A DNA stretch of 64,000 bases, taken from positions 7,874,001-7,938,000 of the forward strand of contig NC_134988.1 of assembly GCF_050947335.1 (NCBI RefSeq), in the 5' to 3' direction. Below are positions 10,701-24,500 of the stretch, one piece after another. This DNA comes from Megachile rotundata (taxonomy: Eukaryota; Arthropoda; Insecta; Hymenoptera; Megachilidae). The notes beneath the pieces are model-generated. The model saw nothing but the letters and a program-made list of their open reading frames with translations. It did not search any database and had not been told where the DNA came from. The position numbers and the translations under genes are program-made. Each line of letters begins with the position of its first letter. Position 1 is the stretch's first letter.

Positions 10701-12728
10701 TGGCGGATCACGTGACGAGATTATTTACTCATAAATCTGACGGATCAGAGGAGGGTATGGAAAAAGAAAATAGTGAAAACTACAATAGTGTGCAATCTAG
10801 AAGTAGTCCTTGTGAAAAAATCATTACCACCGTGACAGATATGACAGAATCCAGTGATCAAAATGATGAAAGCAATACGAAGAACATTAAAGGTGAAGAA
10901 TCAACTGATCATTTGTTCATCAATGCTAATCCTAATCCTGAAGACTCTGGATTGTACTCGGCAGAAAATTCGAAGAAGGAATCAGGATCAAGTGAGTCCA
11001 GTGGAGAGTTTCTGCTCAGTGAAGATGTGAGTAACATCCCTGATCGTTCAGTGGAAAAAACCGAATCAAATAAGGCTAACAAAATACAGATGCATATGAG
11101 TTCTCATATAGCCAGTTCTCAAGTTTGTGTCAAACTTTGTACTTTGATAAAAGCTCAACTCGTGTTGGCGCATGCAGAGATTTCCAAGCGATTTGGACTG
11201 TCGAAGATGTCGTTATTTGATGCTGAGAAAGGCTCGTCTCCGTTAAAGAAACAGAAGAAAGAAGAAGAAAAATGTATAGAATTACAGGAATCATCAGAAT
11301 GTTCAATAGAAATTCCACCACCAGTATATATGGAAGGAGAGGGATTTTCTATAGAAGAAACCGCGCCAGATAGTCATAAATTTAAGCTAACGATGTTTCA
11401 GCCTACAGATCCTACAAACTTCTTTAGGACTGTGTCCAAGGAATTGAAACTTCTGAGGAGTTCACTTCCACCAGGCATATGGGTGAAAGGATTTGAGGAT
11501 AGAATAGATCTATATTCGGTAATGTTTCGTGGACCTGAGAGAACACCGTATGAAGATGGACTCTTTCTCTTTGATTTTCAATTATCTGCCGATTATCCGG
11601 CTGCTCCGCCACTTTGTCATTACATTTCTTACTGTACTGATAGGTTAAATCCTAATCTCTACGAGGGTGGTAAAGTATGTGTAAGTTTACTCGGGACTTG
11701 GTCTGGTCGTGGAACAGAAGTATGGACAAGCTCTTCAACTTTGTTACAAGTTATAGTTTCTATTCAAGGGCTTATTCTTGTGCCTGAACCATATTTTAAT
11801 GAAGCTGGGTTCGAAAAGCAGAAAGGATCTCAACAAGGAAAAGAAAATTCAAGAATGTACAATGAAATGGTTGTGTTAAAATTGATTCAAGCCCAAACTA
11901 AATTGTTATTGCACCCACCGCCTGTATTTAAAGATATCATCATTGGACACTTCAAGAGACATGCAAAGAGCTTGTTACAACGCTTGGAATTATGGATGGA
12001 AATTTCTGAACAGCATAGCAATCAACATCCATTGTCTCCAGTAACACCTACTACTTTTAAACAGATATCCGACGTTGGTACGTTATGATACGTTATCTTC
12101 ATACACGGGACATTATTCCTCAACTATCCGAACTTCTAAAGTTAAGCTTTAAATTCATAATATTTTTTTTTAAATGTTCATCTAACTCTAACAGTATAAT
12201 TCTACAAAGGTACCTTTAGAAAATTACAATTTGTAAACTCTAAGTTTCTAAATTTGAAAATATGAAATTTCTATTTGGCTTTAGAAGTTGAGGTACTTGA
12301 AAAATAATGAATCATATAGGAGATTTGAATTAGTTTATTGTAACGATCTTTCTTTTTATTTAGATAAGAAAATTTTACCGGAATTCCCATTAATCCCAGC
12401 GTCTAGAGGCTTTTGTATAACACTCCGTAAGACTTTGGCTACGTTTAAGGATGTACTAATTAATGAAGGTATTATAGAAAGAGACAATGAAATACAGGAT
12501 TGTGAAAATATTAAACAACAAACAAAAAACGAGTGTCACGATTCATATAAAATTGTCGATAATAACGTGGTGCATCGCAACAGTAAAAGAAATAGTAGTG
12601 AAGAAAGTACCAAATTAAATTTGAATGGTAATCTATCTAAGGACTGTATTTCATCTTCCTCCACGAATATTTCTTCTACGCCACTATGCGAAACGAAGAA
12701 GAACACTTCGGATCATACCATCAGCTAG
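7747..12728 (+). CDS. UBE2O: (E3-independent) E2 ubiquitin-conjugating enzyme UBE2O
   Basis: Eight exons (7747-7968, 8212-8385, 8463-8621, 8850-9491, 9562-9772, 9849-10032, 10108-12077, 12364-12728) join in phase into 1308 residues, the size expected for this giant hybrid E2/E3. The N-terminal conserved regions (VVYRVDKKGNIIFG, FYPGQNLWGP) precede a Lys-rich nuclear-localisation stretch at about 412-440, then CR2 (MWQDGSVE-like VWQDGSVEFG; DHPDFQYRPG), an acidic/Ser-rich middle, and a UBC fold at about 960-1125. The catalytic cysteine is Cys1055 in NPNLYEGGKVCVSLLGTW. The conserved tail PEFPLIPASRGF is in the last exon. UBE2O ubiquitinates unassembled ribosomal and other basic proteins in the cytosol without a separate E3. 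The ATG was chosen because the homologous start MATNFEIQ follows GC-rich leader sequence. All signatures are intact and the identification is strong. Confidence 0.97.
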
Positions 12729-12966
12729 CCACAAGGTAAATCTAAATTTAAACCTAAAAATGTAGCTTATAAAAGGTACATCATTATTCGGTAATATATT
12801 GAATTAATTTATTATATATTGAAAATATGTTCAATGATGTTCACGATATATATTTATTTATATGAACATTAACTACTACTAACAAGCGATAACTTTTAAT
12901 AGAAATGCCGCTGTCATTGCTCCGCAGCTAGATATACTTGTTACTGTAGAGTAACCATACTGCACA

Positions 12967-13256
12967 GTGCAGTCTCGCTATATGGCCCTGAATGGGTAGA
13001 AGTGAAAAAAATTGTGGAAAGAGACATATAAGTAAAATTTCTTCTATGCAACGCTTGATTGTCAAATCTACTGTTAAAAATTTGTAATTTCTCAATTTCT
13101 AACTTTGAAAATTTCTAAATTTGAAATTTCTCAATTTCTAAATTTGAAAGTTTGAAAACTTGAAATTTCTCAATTGTTGAATTGAAAAGCGTGTATGAAA
13201 GTATGAAGAAAACTCGCTCAACTGGCCACATAAAAGGATGTCATGTATCGAGACTG
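12967..13256. repeat. Candidate short TIR element, GTCTCGCTATATGGCC family
   Basis: The left end CAGTCTCGCTATATGGCC (from about 12970) and the right end (GGCCACATA ... GAGACTG, about 13222-13256) are imperfect inverted copies. The interior is AT-rich AAATTTGAAATTTC low complexity. A related right terminus occurs at 16395-16420 (GGGCCATATAGTGAGACTG) and a diverged full copy at about 30852-31175. No target duplication was established. Confidence 0.45.
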
Positions 13257-16200
13257 TATTGTAGTAACATATAAAGTAATAAATACGATTATATAGACAC
13301 GTGCGGGCAAATTTTGTTGTTGTATACAATTCATAAATTTCTGGAATATTACATAATTAATTTGTAATGTTATATAAAATATATACGAATGAATTATATA
13401 TAATATATAACATTATTGATAATTAATGGATGTAAAATTAATATTTGCCCAGGGGATAAAAATATATACGGAATACTAAATGCATTTAGTTCTGTAATTC
13501 TGCAATAAGAGTAAAGCGTTCCTTGAAGACGCAATAAAAACTTGACTGAATTATTAAAACAAAGAGGGAAAAAATAATATTGAGGCAAATAATCAGTTAC
13601 ACAAAAGAACATCTTAAAAAGTGATAAGAATTAAATGAAAGGTGAAGTAACCGGTAGCAATACATTGAGCCAACATGAGAACACTTTGCAATAGAGTTAA
13701 GAGACACGATAATAATAGCTATTAATTCTAAATGCATTTCAATGAATACACTTCAAATAATAATGTCGCAGACTTCAAATAATTCATTATCCCTCAACTA
13801 CCTTGAATCATTATGCCATCCACTAATACAGTATTTCAAGTAAAGTTACGAAGTGGTTTTGATTGCAAATAGGTTTTAGCTTAGAGAAACAAAAATTCGT
13901 ATTTAGATGAGAACCTATGAAAGCTGTCTAACGTAATAGACACTTTTAATGTAACTTGAAAATTATAATAACATTATTAGATGCACTATTATCTACAGTA
14001 ATATTTTCTTTAGTAACAATTTCTTCCATATGTTTGTAGAAAACTGTCTTCACAAAGTTTTATTCGTTTTTCTTTTAATGTGTTATGAACAGTTCACTAA
14101 CGGAGTACTTAGTATTATATACAGTAGCAGAGAATGTTGATATGCAACATACAGTATTATTTATATTTAATTTATTTAATTTTATACTCCCTAGTGTAAT
14201 ATAAAAATTGTTTGTTTAGTATGAGGGAGTTGTTTCTATAAATTTTCAAATGAATGCATCTAACCACAAATATGGTACTTAATACGCATAACTAAAATTT
14301 CTATGAAAATGCATTCTAGAAAACTATATTGCTCACAACGAAATAACAGAGAGAGATCAACAGTTATGTAATCATTTGTATTAACATGAAATTAATATTG
14401 TTTGTTTTCTTTTCTGATTATATCGTATTATCATATTTTATTTATATTAGTCAGTATCACCATTATATTTTAGTTATTTTTCATCTTCAAATATATATCA
14501 TATATTATGTATAATAATTGTTTTGAAGGAATGAGATTCCACCGAACATTATGTATAAAAGTTATATTTTTCTAAAAGTTATGACTTAATTCCAAAATAC
14601 TTATGTACTTCTAAGTTATATTTATACCGTACATTTTTTATTTATATACTTGCATACACATATATGTTAATAAATGATCGTGAAATTTTTGTTATCAGAT
14701 GATGTTTGATCTTATTAATTGCTTAGATAAAAATATGAATTAAAATTGAAACATTACAATGATTTTCTGTATAGTTCTTTTTTTTACGATCCCGGTTAAC
14801 GTACAGTATACAAATTTGTGTTCAGCATCGTGTAAAAAAGTTACCTTTGAACCAAGAATTTAACGTGTATACATAATATACTTTTGTCTGCATGTTGTTT
14901 CAATCGTATCGCAGAACGATTTATTTTCCGTTAAATATTTATCAAGATAGAATAGCACAAAATTTGTGTGTTAACGAACGAAATACAATCACATATATGG
15001 TACTGTATATCGAAAACTATTTCTTCTGCAGTGAATCTGCAGATTTCGATATTCTTCAATCAGATTGCAGTATCGTCATGGAATCGCTTGAAAATGCGAT
15101 GGTTTTGAAATTCTGACGCCAGGAGGGCGTACTTGACACGGGTACAGAGGCAAGATTTAAAAAAAAAAATGTACTTGCATGAAAGTTTCTTCGAAGTCAT
15201 ATGGTGCTGGATATATAAACCAAAAAATGAGGGAAACTCACAAAGAAATTTCCCTAAGTATCTTCCTCAGATTTTAGTGAGCCATCACACATTAATAGAT
15301 TATGTTATTACAAGTTTCCTTATATGTATATGATATTAGAATAATTAAAAGATACTTAATCCTTCGTTGCATGAGTTTTTTAATTTTGTAAAAAAGTACA
15401 TTTTTAAATTCTCAGAAGTGATAATAACAAGAAAATAGTATAATATATAAGATATAATATAAATGTATAATATTACAGATTTGTAATGTTATATCACAAA
15501 TTATATGAATTATATATGAAATACAAATTATATAAATTACATTATATAAAACCAATTGGTTTCTAGTAGAACAGTTTCCAATAATTTCTTTAACAGTACA
15601 ATGTTTAGTTCAACTATGTTTGACAGGATGTAAGAATTATGTAGCATTAATTTATGTAGCATTTTTATAGCACAATACAATGAAGGATTAATGTTAAAGT
15701 TTCCACTTGAAGCCATAGCCAAGACTGTAGTAACAGAAAGTTCTTGAAACTGACAATATACAAAGAGATACTTTCATAGAATAATGCAAATTTAAAGTTT
15801 CTGTGTTTAAATATATAAAGTTTGAAATTTCAAATATGAAATTTGTGGATTTCTTAATTTGAATAGCAGAAATTTCCAAATTTGAAATTATATAAAATAA
15901 AAGTTTGAGGAAAGTTTGGAATCTAAGAATTCCTAAACTGGAAAATTGAAGTTTCTAATTTGAAAATTTGAAATCCTTAAATTTCTGAATTTCTACTTTT
16001 GCAAATTTGAAATTTCAAAATATCTATATTGAAAAATTTACAAATGTAAAATATCTAGATTTAAAAGTTTGTAATTTTTACATTCAAAAATTTTAGATTT
16101 TAAGTTCTGAAATTTTTAAATGTCTAAATTTGTAAAGTGTAACTTGTAACACTCTTGAATTTCAAATTTCTGAATTTCTAAATAAAATTAGGTTATTTAT

Positions 16201-16365
16201 AAATTCCTCAATTTGGAATTAGAAATTTATGTTTGCAAATATGGAAAGTTAATCGTTTACAAATGAAAACACTTAAGAATTTTAAATATCTAAGTTTACT
16301 CATTAAAAAATTTAACATTTCTATATCTCTCTGTTACAATGATGTATAAATGTCACTAGTGTGCG

Positions 16366-16425
16366 TGAAAGTCCGAGTGAAGGTAAACTCGCTCACCGGG
16401 CCATATAGTGAGACTGCTGTTTAGA
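16366..16425. repeat. Second terminus of the GTCTCGCTATATGGCC repeat family
   Basis: GCGTGAAAGT ... CTCGCTCACCGGGCCATATAG resembles 13187-13230, and its end is the reverse complement of the left terminus at 12970. It may close a copy whose left end has decayed in the AT-rich tract before it. Confidence 0.4.
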
Positions 16426-16552
16426 AAGGCTTGTAATAACATGATCTATCAACGTATGTACAAAATATAGAAGCATATTATAACCTGAAGAAGACACTGA
16501 GGGGTAGGTTCATTGTCAACTGTCCTCCAGAAACTACAGTTTCTAGGGAAAA

Positions 16553-16605
16553 AGAAAAAAAGAGCGAGCGAGAGAGAGCGAAAGAGAGAGAGATTGTGTG
16601 TATGT
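16553..16605 (+). repeat. GA-rich microsatellite
   Basis: Purine-rich run of GAGCGAGAGAGA words followed by a short GTGTGT stretch. Confidence 0.8.
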
Positions 16606-17983
16606 TACAAGTAGAAAGATAGTAAAACTATATAACTGAAGAAATTACGAGATGGAAAAAAATGCAAATGCTGCCATTGAAGGCATGGAGTTTGTTATAT
16701 GAAAGGTGATGTTTTGGAATGCCTTGTATATGTGCCAGCTATTTCTATTTACATTATTATGATAATTGTAAGTTGCATAGAGCTTTATTTCGGTTGTAAT
16801 TACTTTAATGTTATATTAAAAAAGAGAAAAAACAAGAGGAGTATATTTAATTATTCGAGTCAGCAAAGCATAGATGCCAACAGTTAATTCACTATTTAGA
16901 AGAAAAAATCTGACTAACTCACTCGTTATTATAATTATTAACATTTTGGCAACTGTAAGTCGGACTGTTTATTTAAGAATTAATGGTGATATATAATTTA
17001 AATGTTAGTGCTAGAAATACTGTATTTTCTTTTGTTACACATCAGTTTCACATTTGACACCCGGTTGTCAAAATGTTAAAAATAAAAAAATATTTCATTG
17101 AAGCATATTTCAAAATACAAAAATAGAATATTATTAATATCATACTTTATTATATTTCATTTTATCTGGAAATACTAGGGAGGAAAATGTTTGTTGATTT
17201 CGCTTTTAATTAAAAATTTGTCTCCGTTGGCATCGGATTATGTAGTATTACAACGATCGTGTAATAAGTTATACTTGTAACTTGGTTTCCTTGAATCTTA
17301 TTTAATAAAAAGTCAGTATGCGATTAAAGAACATTAATTGATTTGAAACTTTTCCTTTTCAATAGATCCTACCCATACTTACTCGAATCTTCGACCTGCA
17401 CCCCGATAATCTTCATAACTACATTCCAGCTGCATTCTGGATTTCTGTATTTTTTTAAGTGCATATAATGTCAAAGCGAAAGTTGAAATCGTTCAGTATG
17501 TTACTCTAACCAGATATTTGATATCAACTTGTAAATATTATATATTATCATGCTTGTATAAATTAATCTGAAATAAACTGAGCTATTCTTTATATTTATT
17601 TAAATAATTATTAACAATTCTTATAAATGTAAGTTACTTTTTTTTATAAGCATGTTAGGACATTTTATGCTACTAACAAAAGTGATCAATGTATACTAGA
17701 ATTTAATAAGAGAAATCAGTAATATATGTACGTAAATATATGCACATTTACAGGCATTGTGTGCCCTGTTAACTATGTTCATAAGCCCAATATGATTTCA
17801 TACTTCGTACTAGTTTTTATATCTCTTGTAAAAATAAGATAAGATACATTTTCCATGTGTTATCTCTACCCTTATCGGGCCGTTGATTCATAACAGATTT
17901 GCTTTTATGTGGTTCAGGTGTCCCTAACAAGATTTTGAACGCTTTTCATCTAATTGTGTAATTATAGTCTTTAATAAAACAAA

Positions 17984-18694
17984 ATGTGTTCTAAAAAATT
18001 GCTGTGTTATCTTGCCATTGGTTTTCGTAAGTATATATAATATTAATTTAACGTATTATCGTTTATGCAAGACTTTTTTACTTGTTCATTTTATGTGCAA
18101 TATTTGATAATATTTTAGTAATTAATTACAAGATTAATTTTCAAGTTTACTTTAATAAAATAGTAATAGTAATAGCTACATAAATAATATTAATAAACTT
18201 TTGTGAGATTTTATCAGAATTATATACAGCACAATAAAATATAAAACTGCCTGAAAATAATAGTAAAATATTTATATATATTCTTAAAAAAATAATTTCA
18301 CAAAAGTTAACAAATAATATAAAAAAATGGAACTGTGTGGTAAACATATCATTCATGTAAATAATTTTTGTAAACAGTACTCATGGGAATTTTTATGGAT
18401 GGAGTGGAAGCAAGACGTAAGATTTTAAAAGGACGTAAAACAATTACAAGACGTTACTACTGTAAGTTAAGATGCAAATGCATAAGAAAAATGAAGCAAT
18501 ATGTGTAATGATTAAGCATCTGAAATTTTCCAGGGGGAACTGCAATACCAGCATGGTCCATAGTGCTCTTAATAGGAATCTGCTTGCTGCTTGCTGGAGG
18601 TGGACTTTATATAGCATTGCAAAAATTGTTAATTGACACTGCTGTGGTAGGAGAGAGTCATTCCTATCAACCTGCATCGCAACATGAAGCTTAA
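17984..18694 (+). CDS. Small secretory-pathway single-pass membrane protein, 95 aa, function unknown
   Basis: Three exons, 17984-18026, 18378-18461 and 18534-18694, with consensus donors (GTAAGT) and acceptors, join in phase to 96 codons including TAA. The predicted protein has a signal-peptide-like start (Met-Cys-Ser-Lys-Lys, then about 17 hydrophobic residues, cleavage plausible after GVEA), a short very basic segment (RRKILKGRKTITRRYYWG), a proline kink (TAIPAW), one strong membrane helix at about 51-72, and a short hydrophilic tail. If the signal is cleaved this predicts a type I protein with only about 20 luminal or extracellular residues. I do not recognise a named family. Every exon is too short for ordinary ORF listing. 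It converges on the U2AF gene about 530 bp downstream. Confidence 0.72.
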
Positions 18695-19224
18695 TTTTCA
18701 ACGAAGAAGCACGCATAAATTTTAAATGACGCTTGTCATTTCATTTTTTTATACTTTAACACATAAATAACGAGTATTAAAATATTTTGATAAAAAAAAA
18801 AATTTGTTATGAACACAGTGACAATGTATTATTTATTTGTATGATTTCTATTTTGACAATGATCTAGTATTTCAATTTCACTGATAAATTAGTGAATGTT
18901 ATGACGTCAGTATATGTATCATATAATTATATATTTGTATAATTGTGTCTCTCACAGGATTTTTATTCCTCTTACTGACTAAAAACCAGAAAATATTCAG
19001 TTTTGTAAAATACGCGTTACTCATATAATGGTTACATCATTGAAAGATACATAAATTACAACAACTACGCTTTAATGCACAGTACGAGTGCAAATCAATT
19101 ACATTTCTTAATGTACAATCTGATGAGAAAAAATTTATTAATTTCCGAGCAGGTTAGATTATTCGTTCAATATATATATTATACACTGGAGTCAATAATT
19201 AATTGGCATGAAAAAATCTACATC
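18695..19224. other. Intergenic region between convergent genes
   Basis: AT-rich; should contain the 3' UTRs of the small membrane protein gene (+) and U2AF (-). No further gene seen. Confidence 0.5.
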
Positions 19225-21551
19225 TTAGAATTCCCTGCGATGATACTTGTCAGGATCGAAGTATGATGTCACAACAACACGGTTATTAAATTTACGTCCT
19301 GTAAGTGTCTGCTGCGCTTTTTGGCAGTCAATTACGCTATTAAACTCAACGAATACCTATAACAAACAAAGCATGAAAATTATATGTTTTCTTTTTGATA
19401 GGAAACAAATTTAAGTTTAGTATTTACACATACTTTTCCACACCCAGGTACATCAACACCTTCTATAGGTCTTGGTATTTCCACAGATCGAACCACACCA
19501 TATTTATTACATTCCTCTTTAATATCTTCTAAGATGTCTTCGTATTCCTCTTCTTCCATTAATTCCTCAGGAGTTACCATGTTCAACAAGCAGAGAACCT
19601 AATAGTGCATAATAATACTTTATATTATATTCAATATTTATAACATTTCAAAGTCCTAGTATTATTTTAATATATAGTAATTAATTTTAAGTACAAATTT
19701 TTTGTTGATAAAATTTCCACAACCTCACACAATATAGATCTGGACTGGAATATAGATAAAAAATATATTATTTTAACACTTTGCACGGAAAAGGTGACTC
19801 ATGCTTGCCATTTGGTTTAGTATAACAATTTGAAATAAATATCTTTTTAACTAAATCTATAATATTATATATGTGATGTTTAAGTGTAGCAAACTAGGCC
19901 ACATTGACAATTAAAATAGTAGAAAAATAATAATTTTAAAAAGATTAATTTTTGACTAGAAAGTTTCACATAATATATTAACAGTACCCATGTGGAACAG
20001 AATTCACTGATGATTCATTTAAAGAGGAGTCCTATAGTGAGATTATAATTGTATTTGTAAAACTCTAACAAATAAATTATAAAATAAAAGTTATAGTTCA
20101 AATGATCATTTACCTCAGTTGCTGGTCCACTTGTGCCTACCATAGACAATCCAGGCACCTGAATTTGAACTGGAGCTTGTGCGCCGATCATAGGATTCTT
20201 GGCTCCCACACTAGCTCGTTGTACAATTAGCTTCTTGTCTCCCAGCTGCATTCCGTTTAATCCAGCAATTGCTTGATCAGTCATTGACACGTCAACATAC
20301 TCGCAAAATGCGTAACCTTTGGATAGACCTGTAGCTGAATCCTTTACTAGATTGAATGCTCTTAGTTGTCCAAAACTCATCAGTAATTCTTTCACCTGTA
20401 TCGTAAAAACAACATTACTTATTTACTCATATAACATTCATATAATTAAAATTTGTTTAGACTATACAACTTTTTTATTTCTAATATCTTTTTAAATGAA
20501 ATTATCGAATATTCTATTTTATTTACATACAACAATGAAACTTTGTTCTCATACATTAGTTACACTTATATAAAAGAATGAATTTTATTTAATTTTTTTG
20601 GTTGAAGTGAAGTGTTAATAAAATTATCCAGTTATTAAAATTAAATTTCATTGCTTTTTAAAAATGAGAAATGCTGCAATATCATTATTTAATGCTAAAA
20701 TAAAAGTTGCATAATCTATAAGAAATGAATTCACTATAAATGCATAAATTTATTATATTTCGCCTACTAAAAGTCCATTGAAGATTTTTATTTAATTTCT
20801 TACGCACAAAAGACTTAATCCAGTCTGAAATGGATCTATATCAAGATCAATCGAGACAGTACGCCGCAGCTCTTCAAATGCGGATTCTTCCACATTTACT
20901 TTTACTTTCTCTTCAAAAACAAGCATATCTTAAACTTACTTACGTTTTTCCATTTCGCAGAAGCACTGAAAACTCTGAAGCGGAGATAACAGCATGTTGC
21001 CTTTAATGAAGATATTTTGATCTTCATTTTTGGGAGTTAAAAATTCCCAACAGTTCAATTCATTTTATTTCAAGAAGAAATACGTGAATACAGCCTATTG
21101 TTGAAACATTGATCCATAATCTAGGGTAATATATAACGTAACTAGTTCTATGCATTCGTATGCATATGGTCGAACAAGGATTACACCTCTCTGAAGATGA
21201 TAAAATTAAATATCTTTTAGGCAGTATTACCTACAAATCTAAATTACTGTCAGCTGATAAATTACTGAAGTTTCAAATTGTTATCAGGACAACAATGTAA
21301 CTATTGTAAAGATAATGTGCAATAATTCCTATTATATCATTAACATCCTTATAATCAAGCAACACGCTATTATCAATCAAAAACTATCCAATTAGAAAAC
21401 GCACCATGTACATAGAAGAACCAAAGTCTTCAGAAAAGGGGCTGCAAAAGTCGCATAAGCCCAATACGAAGACCCATGAAAATGATATAAGTACTTGCCT
21501 CGAGGGACTGGGCTAGCCTCTCTCCAGGCAGTGTGGTATTTTGTCATGTTC

Positions 21552-21584
<33 letters not shown>

Positions 21585-24500
21585 GGTAGTGGTAAGCAAA
21601 TGCTTTTGATCGGCGCAACCCTAAGCTAAGAAATGGGGAGAAAGGGCACTGGTATCAGTCCACAGTATACTATATGATAACCAAATGGTTATATTTTTGT
21701 TTTGATTGTATTATTCCAACAATGTACCACTGTAATAACACAATTAACTTTTTTCCGGCGTTTAATGTTCACATTTACCGACTTTTAGTTTTCTTACTTT
21801 CTTTTTTACACTCTGTCTTTGTATAAATGCACATTACTGATATTTGAACGCATAAGTTCATTCGCGTAACCTGTAAACGTAACAAGGCACAAGGACGGAG
21901 AGCTGTAAAGCCTGTAAAAGCCTGTAAAGAAAACAGCTGCAAGAGAAAAGGTACTGCTGAAAAGAACAGGTGCCAAAAGACTTGGAGCTGTTACCAGATG
22001 CACATAAGCTTATGTGTTGACCCTGTAATCCCGTCAAGAAAAAAAGAAAAAAACTGATGTACTAGATAAAACGTTGACTTGTTTCTATAATCCTAAAATG
22101 TTTTTTTTTTTTCATGTAATACCACTAGATGGAATAGACTGTAAGAGTTTCAGATGTAAAAATATGAAGAAGATTTACTTCTGAAGATACTTTATGCACC
22201 TAACAACTTTGCATGATTATCAACTACTTATTCCTCCTCCCCCTTCCTTCTTTTTAACCATTGATTTAATACTCTTGTTAGATATTCCTATATAAAAAAA
22301 TTTCGTATTCCCTTGGCTGGGTCCACGATGTTCTTCAAAAAACTGTGAAAGAAGCGACTGCCGTGACTGCATACCACCTGAATGCTGTAACACCACTAAC
22401 CATTTCCCTATCCACTATCTAATAATGGTACTCTGAGAAGAAATGCGAAACACGACAAGGTTCTGTGTTGTCCCTAGACTTGACCAAAAAATGGAATTGG
22501 AATCCGGTACACCTAGCTAAATAAAACCTAATCGACGCTGGAATCCAATGGATACACATACATACCTCTATGGTATTTGGGTAGTTGACTCATCTTCGTT
22601 AGTTTGATCTCCGCTAAATAGCTAAATACCTATGTTATAATTTAATCCTTTGGTATAACTCACAATGCTGAGAACTAGCATATATTCAAAGTAATTCTAC
22701 AGCATTGTTATACAGCGATACAATTGTTTTAAACTCTGATGTCATTAAGATATATTTTTAGAATTTTAATGAAGTTACTAAATAGTCATAGATTTTTACC
22801 AATTGTAATGTATGAGTAGACATCAGTGAATAAAAACTGTATCCAAAGGTGTGCAATAAACGAAATTATATTACAGATTTGTTTGCATACCTGTTCTTCG
22901 TTCAAATAATTGGGTAAACCACCAATGAAAATCTTGTGTGGAGAATCTATAATAAAAAAAAAGATTACATTAGGTTATGTACATATCAAAAGTAAAAAAT
23001 TTGTTAAATATAACATAAAATGCTGAAGAGTATGTATAAAACATACCAGGAACCGTACCTGGCACGTTCATACTTGGATTATCAGTCATTCCTGGCATAG
23101 GCTGATAATCATGTGGTCTTCTTATTTTTAAACTTTGGCCTTTGAAGTTGATGCCATCAAATGCCATAGCTTGCGTTGTCTCGTCTATGGAACGGAACTA
23201 AAATGTTTTCATAAATACTCTGTCATTTATGGAAAACATAAACTTTATTTTAAAGTTATTAAATACCTCTAAGAATGCAAAATTTTTATCCAGATTAATT
23301 TGGCATGCCAATACCGGATTTCCAGCAGCTTGGGCAAGACCAGATAAGTGCATTTGTTGATTAAAGAATTCCATCATTTCTTCTTCAGTCACACCAAATG
23401 GAATGTTTCCTACGTAAAGTCTTCTTGCTTGTCGAGTTATTGTACTACCAACTACTGGCACAGCTGCTTGTGGTGTGTCTGCTACAATATTTGCAGGTAT
23501 CTGTCCTGCAGCTTGCATAGCTTTATACTGTTAAAAATTGAAATTGATATGAAAATTAAGTAATTACCTGGAAATTTAATTTACATAATTAGACTACAGA
23601 TGATTATGTATTTATTATACATGAACATGTACAGAAATATAAAATATATAGGATATATAATAAATATATTGAAAAAATGTCATTATAATGAAATGTTTAT
23701 TATTTAATCATTATGAATACAACTGAAATTATTTTAAGAGTTGATATATATTTTATTTATGTATTCCTAACTATATTGGTTCCTTTACTGCTTTACTTGA
23801 ACCAAAAGTTATATTGCAATACTATCATATGAAAATAAATTTAAATATATCAGAGCTATATCCATTGTTATATCTTTGCGAATTATGTGGAAATGTATAC
23901 AACGTCTACATTGTATATACATTATGTAACATCATTCTTGATTCATTTATTAGAATTTATAAAATAAATTGGATAAATATATTGATGACTTTATACATAA
24001 ATATTGCATATCCATTTTCAGTTTGTCTAAGAAAAAATAGATTTACAAATACAATACTACTTTCTATTATATTAAATACAAACTAGTTATATTGTATATA
24101 ATTATTATTTTATACCTGTTATGTAACACAGCTATAACTTGAAGTATTTAATGAGCAATGAATATGCAAAATTATAAATGTTGAAGCAATCATAATATTA
24201 GATTGAAAAACTTATATTAAATAAAAATATTATTTTTAATAAATTTATAAAGATATAAATAGGATTTTTATAAAACATAAAAGAATTTTTAAGAACTATT
24301 TGATATATATATAAGTATCATAAAAAGTGAATGTATAATATTTATGTACTAAACAAGTATGCAAAACATGCTAAAATATAAAATTAAGAATATTTTTTTG
24401 TAATTTTCTAACTATAAAACAGATATCTGTCTCTGTTTTATTTCTTTATCTATATGTATAAACATCTGCAATCTATGCATAAATTAAAAGTTTGCTTAAT

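Larger units (their letters stand above)
12729..17983. other. UBE2O 3' flank and long AT-rich intergenic region
   Basis: 5.2 kb without a supported gene. The first part is probably UBE2O 3' UTR. It contains tracts of AAATTTGAAATTTCT-like low-complexity words (about 13070-13190 and 15780-16330), a candidate TIR element (12967-13256), a related terminus at about 16366-16420, and a GA-rich microsatellite. Small frames of 60-74 codons (for example 14892-15116) have AT-driven composition and no recognisable motif. Confidence 0.45.

Noticed and set aside
18444..18716. 90-codon minus-strand frame
   Set aside because: Antisense shadow of the spliced plus-strand membrane protein, whose exons have consensus splice sites and in-phase joins.
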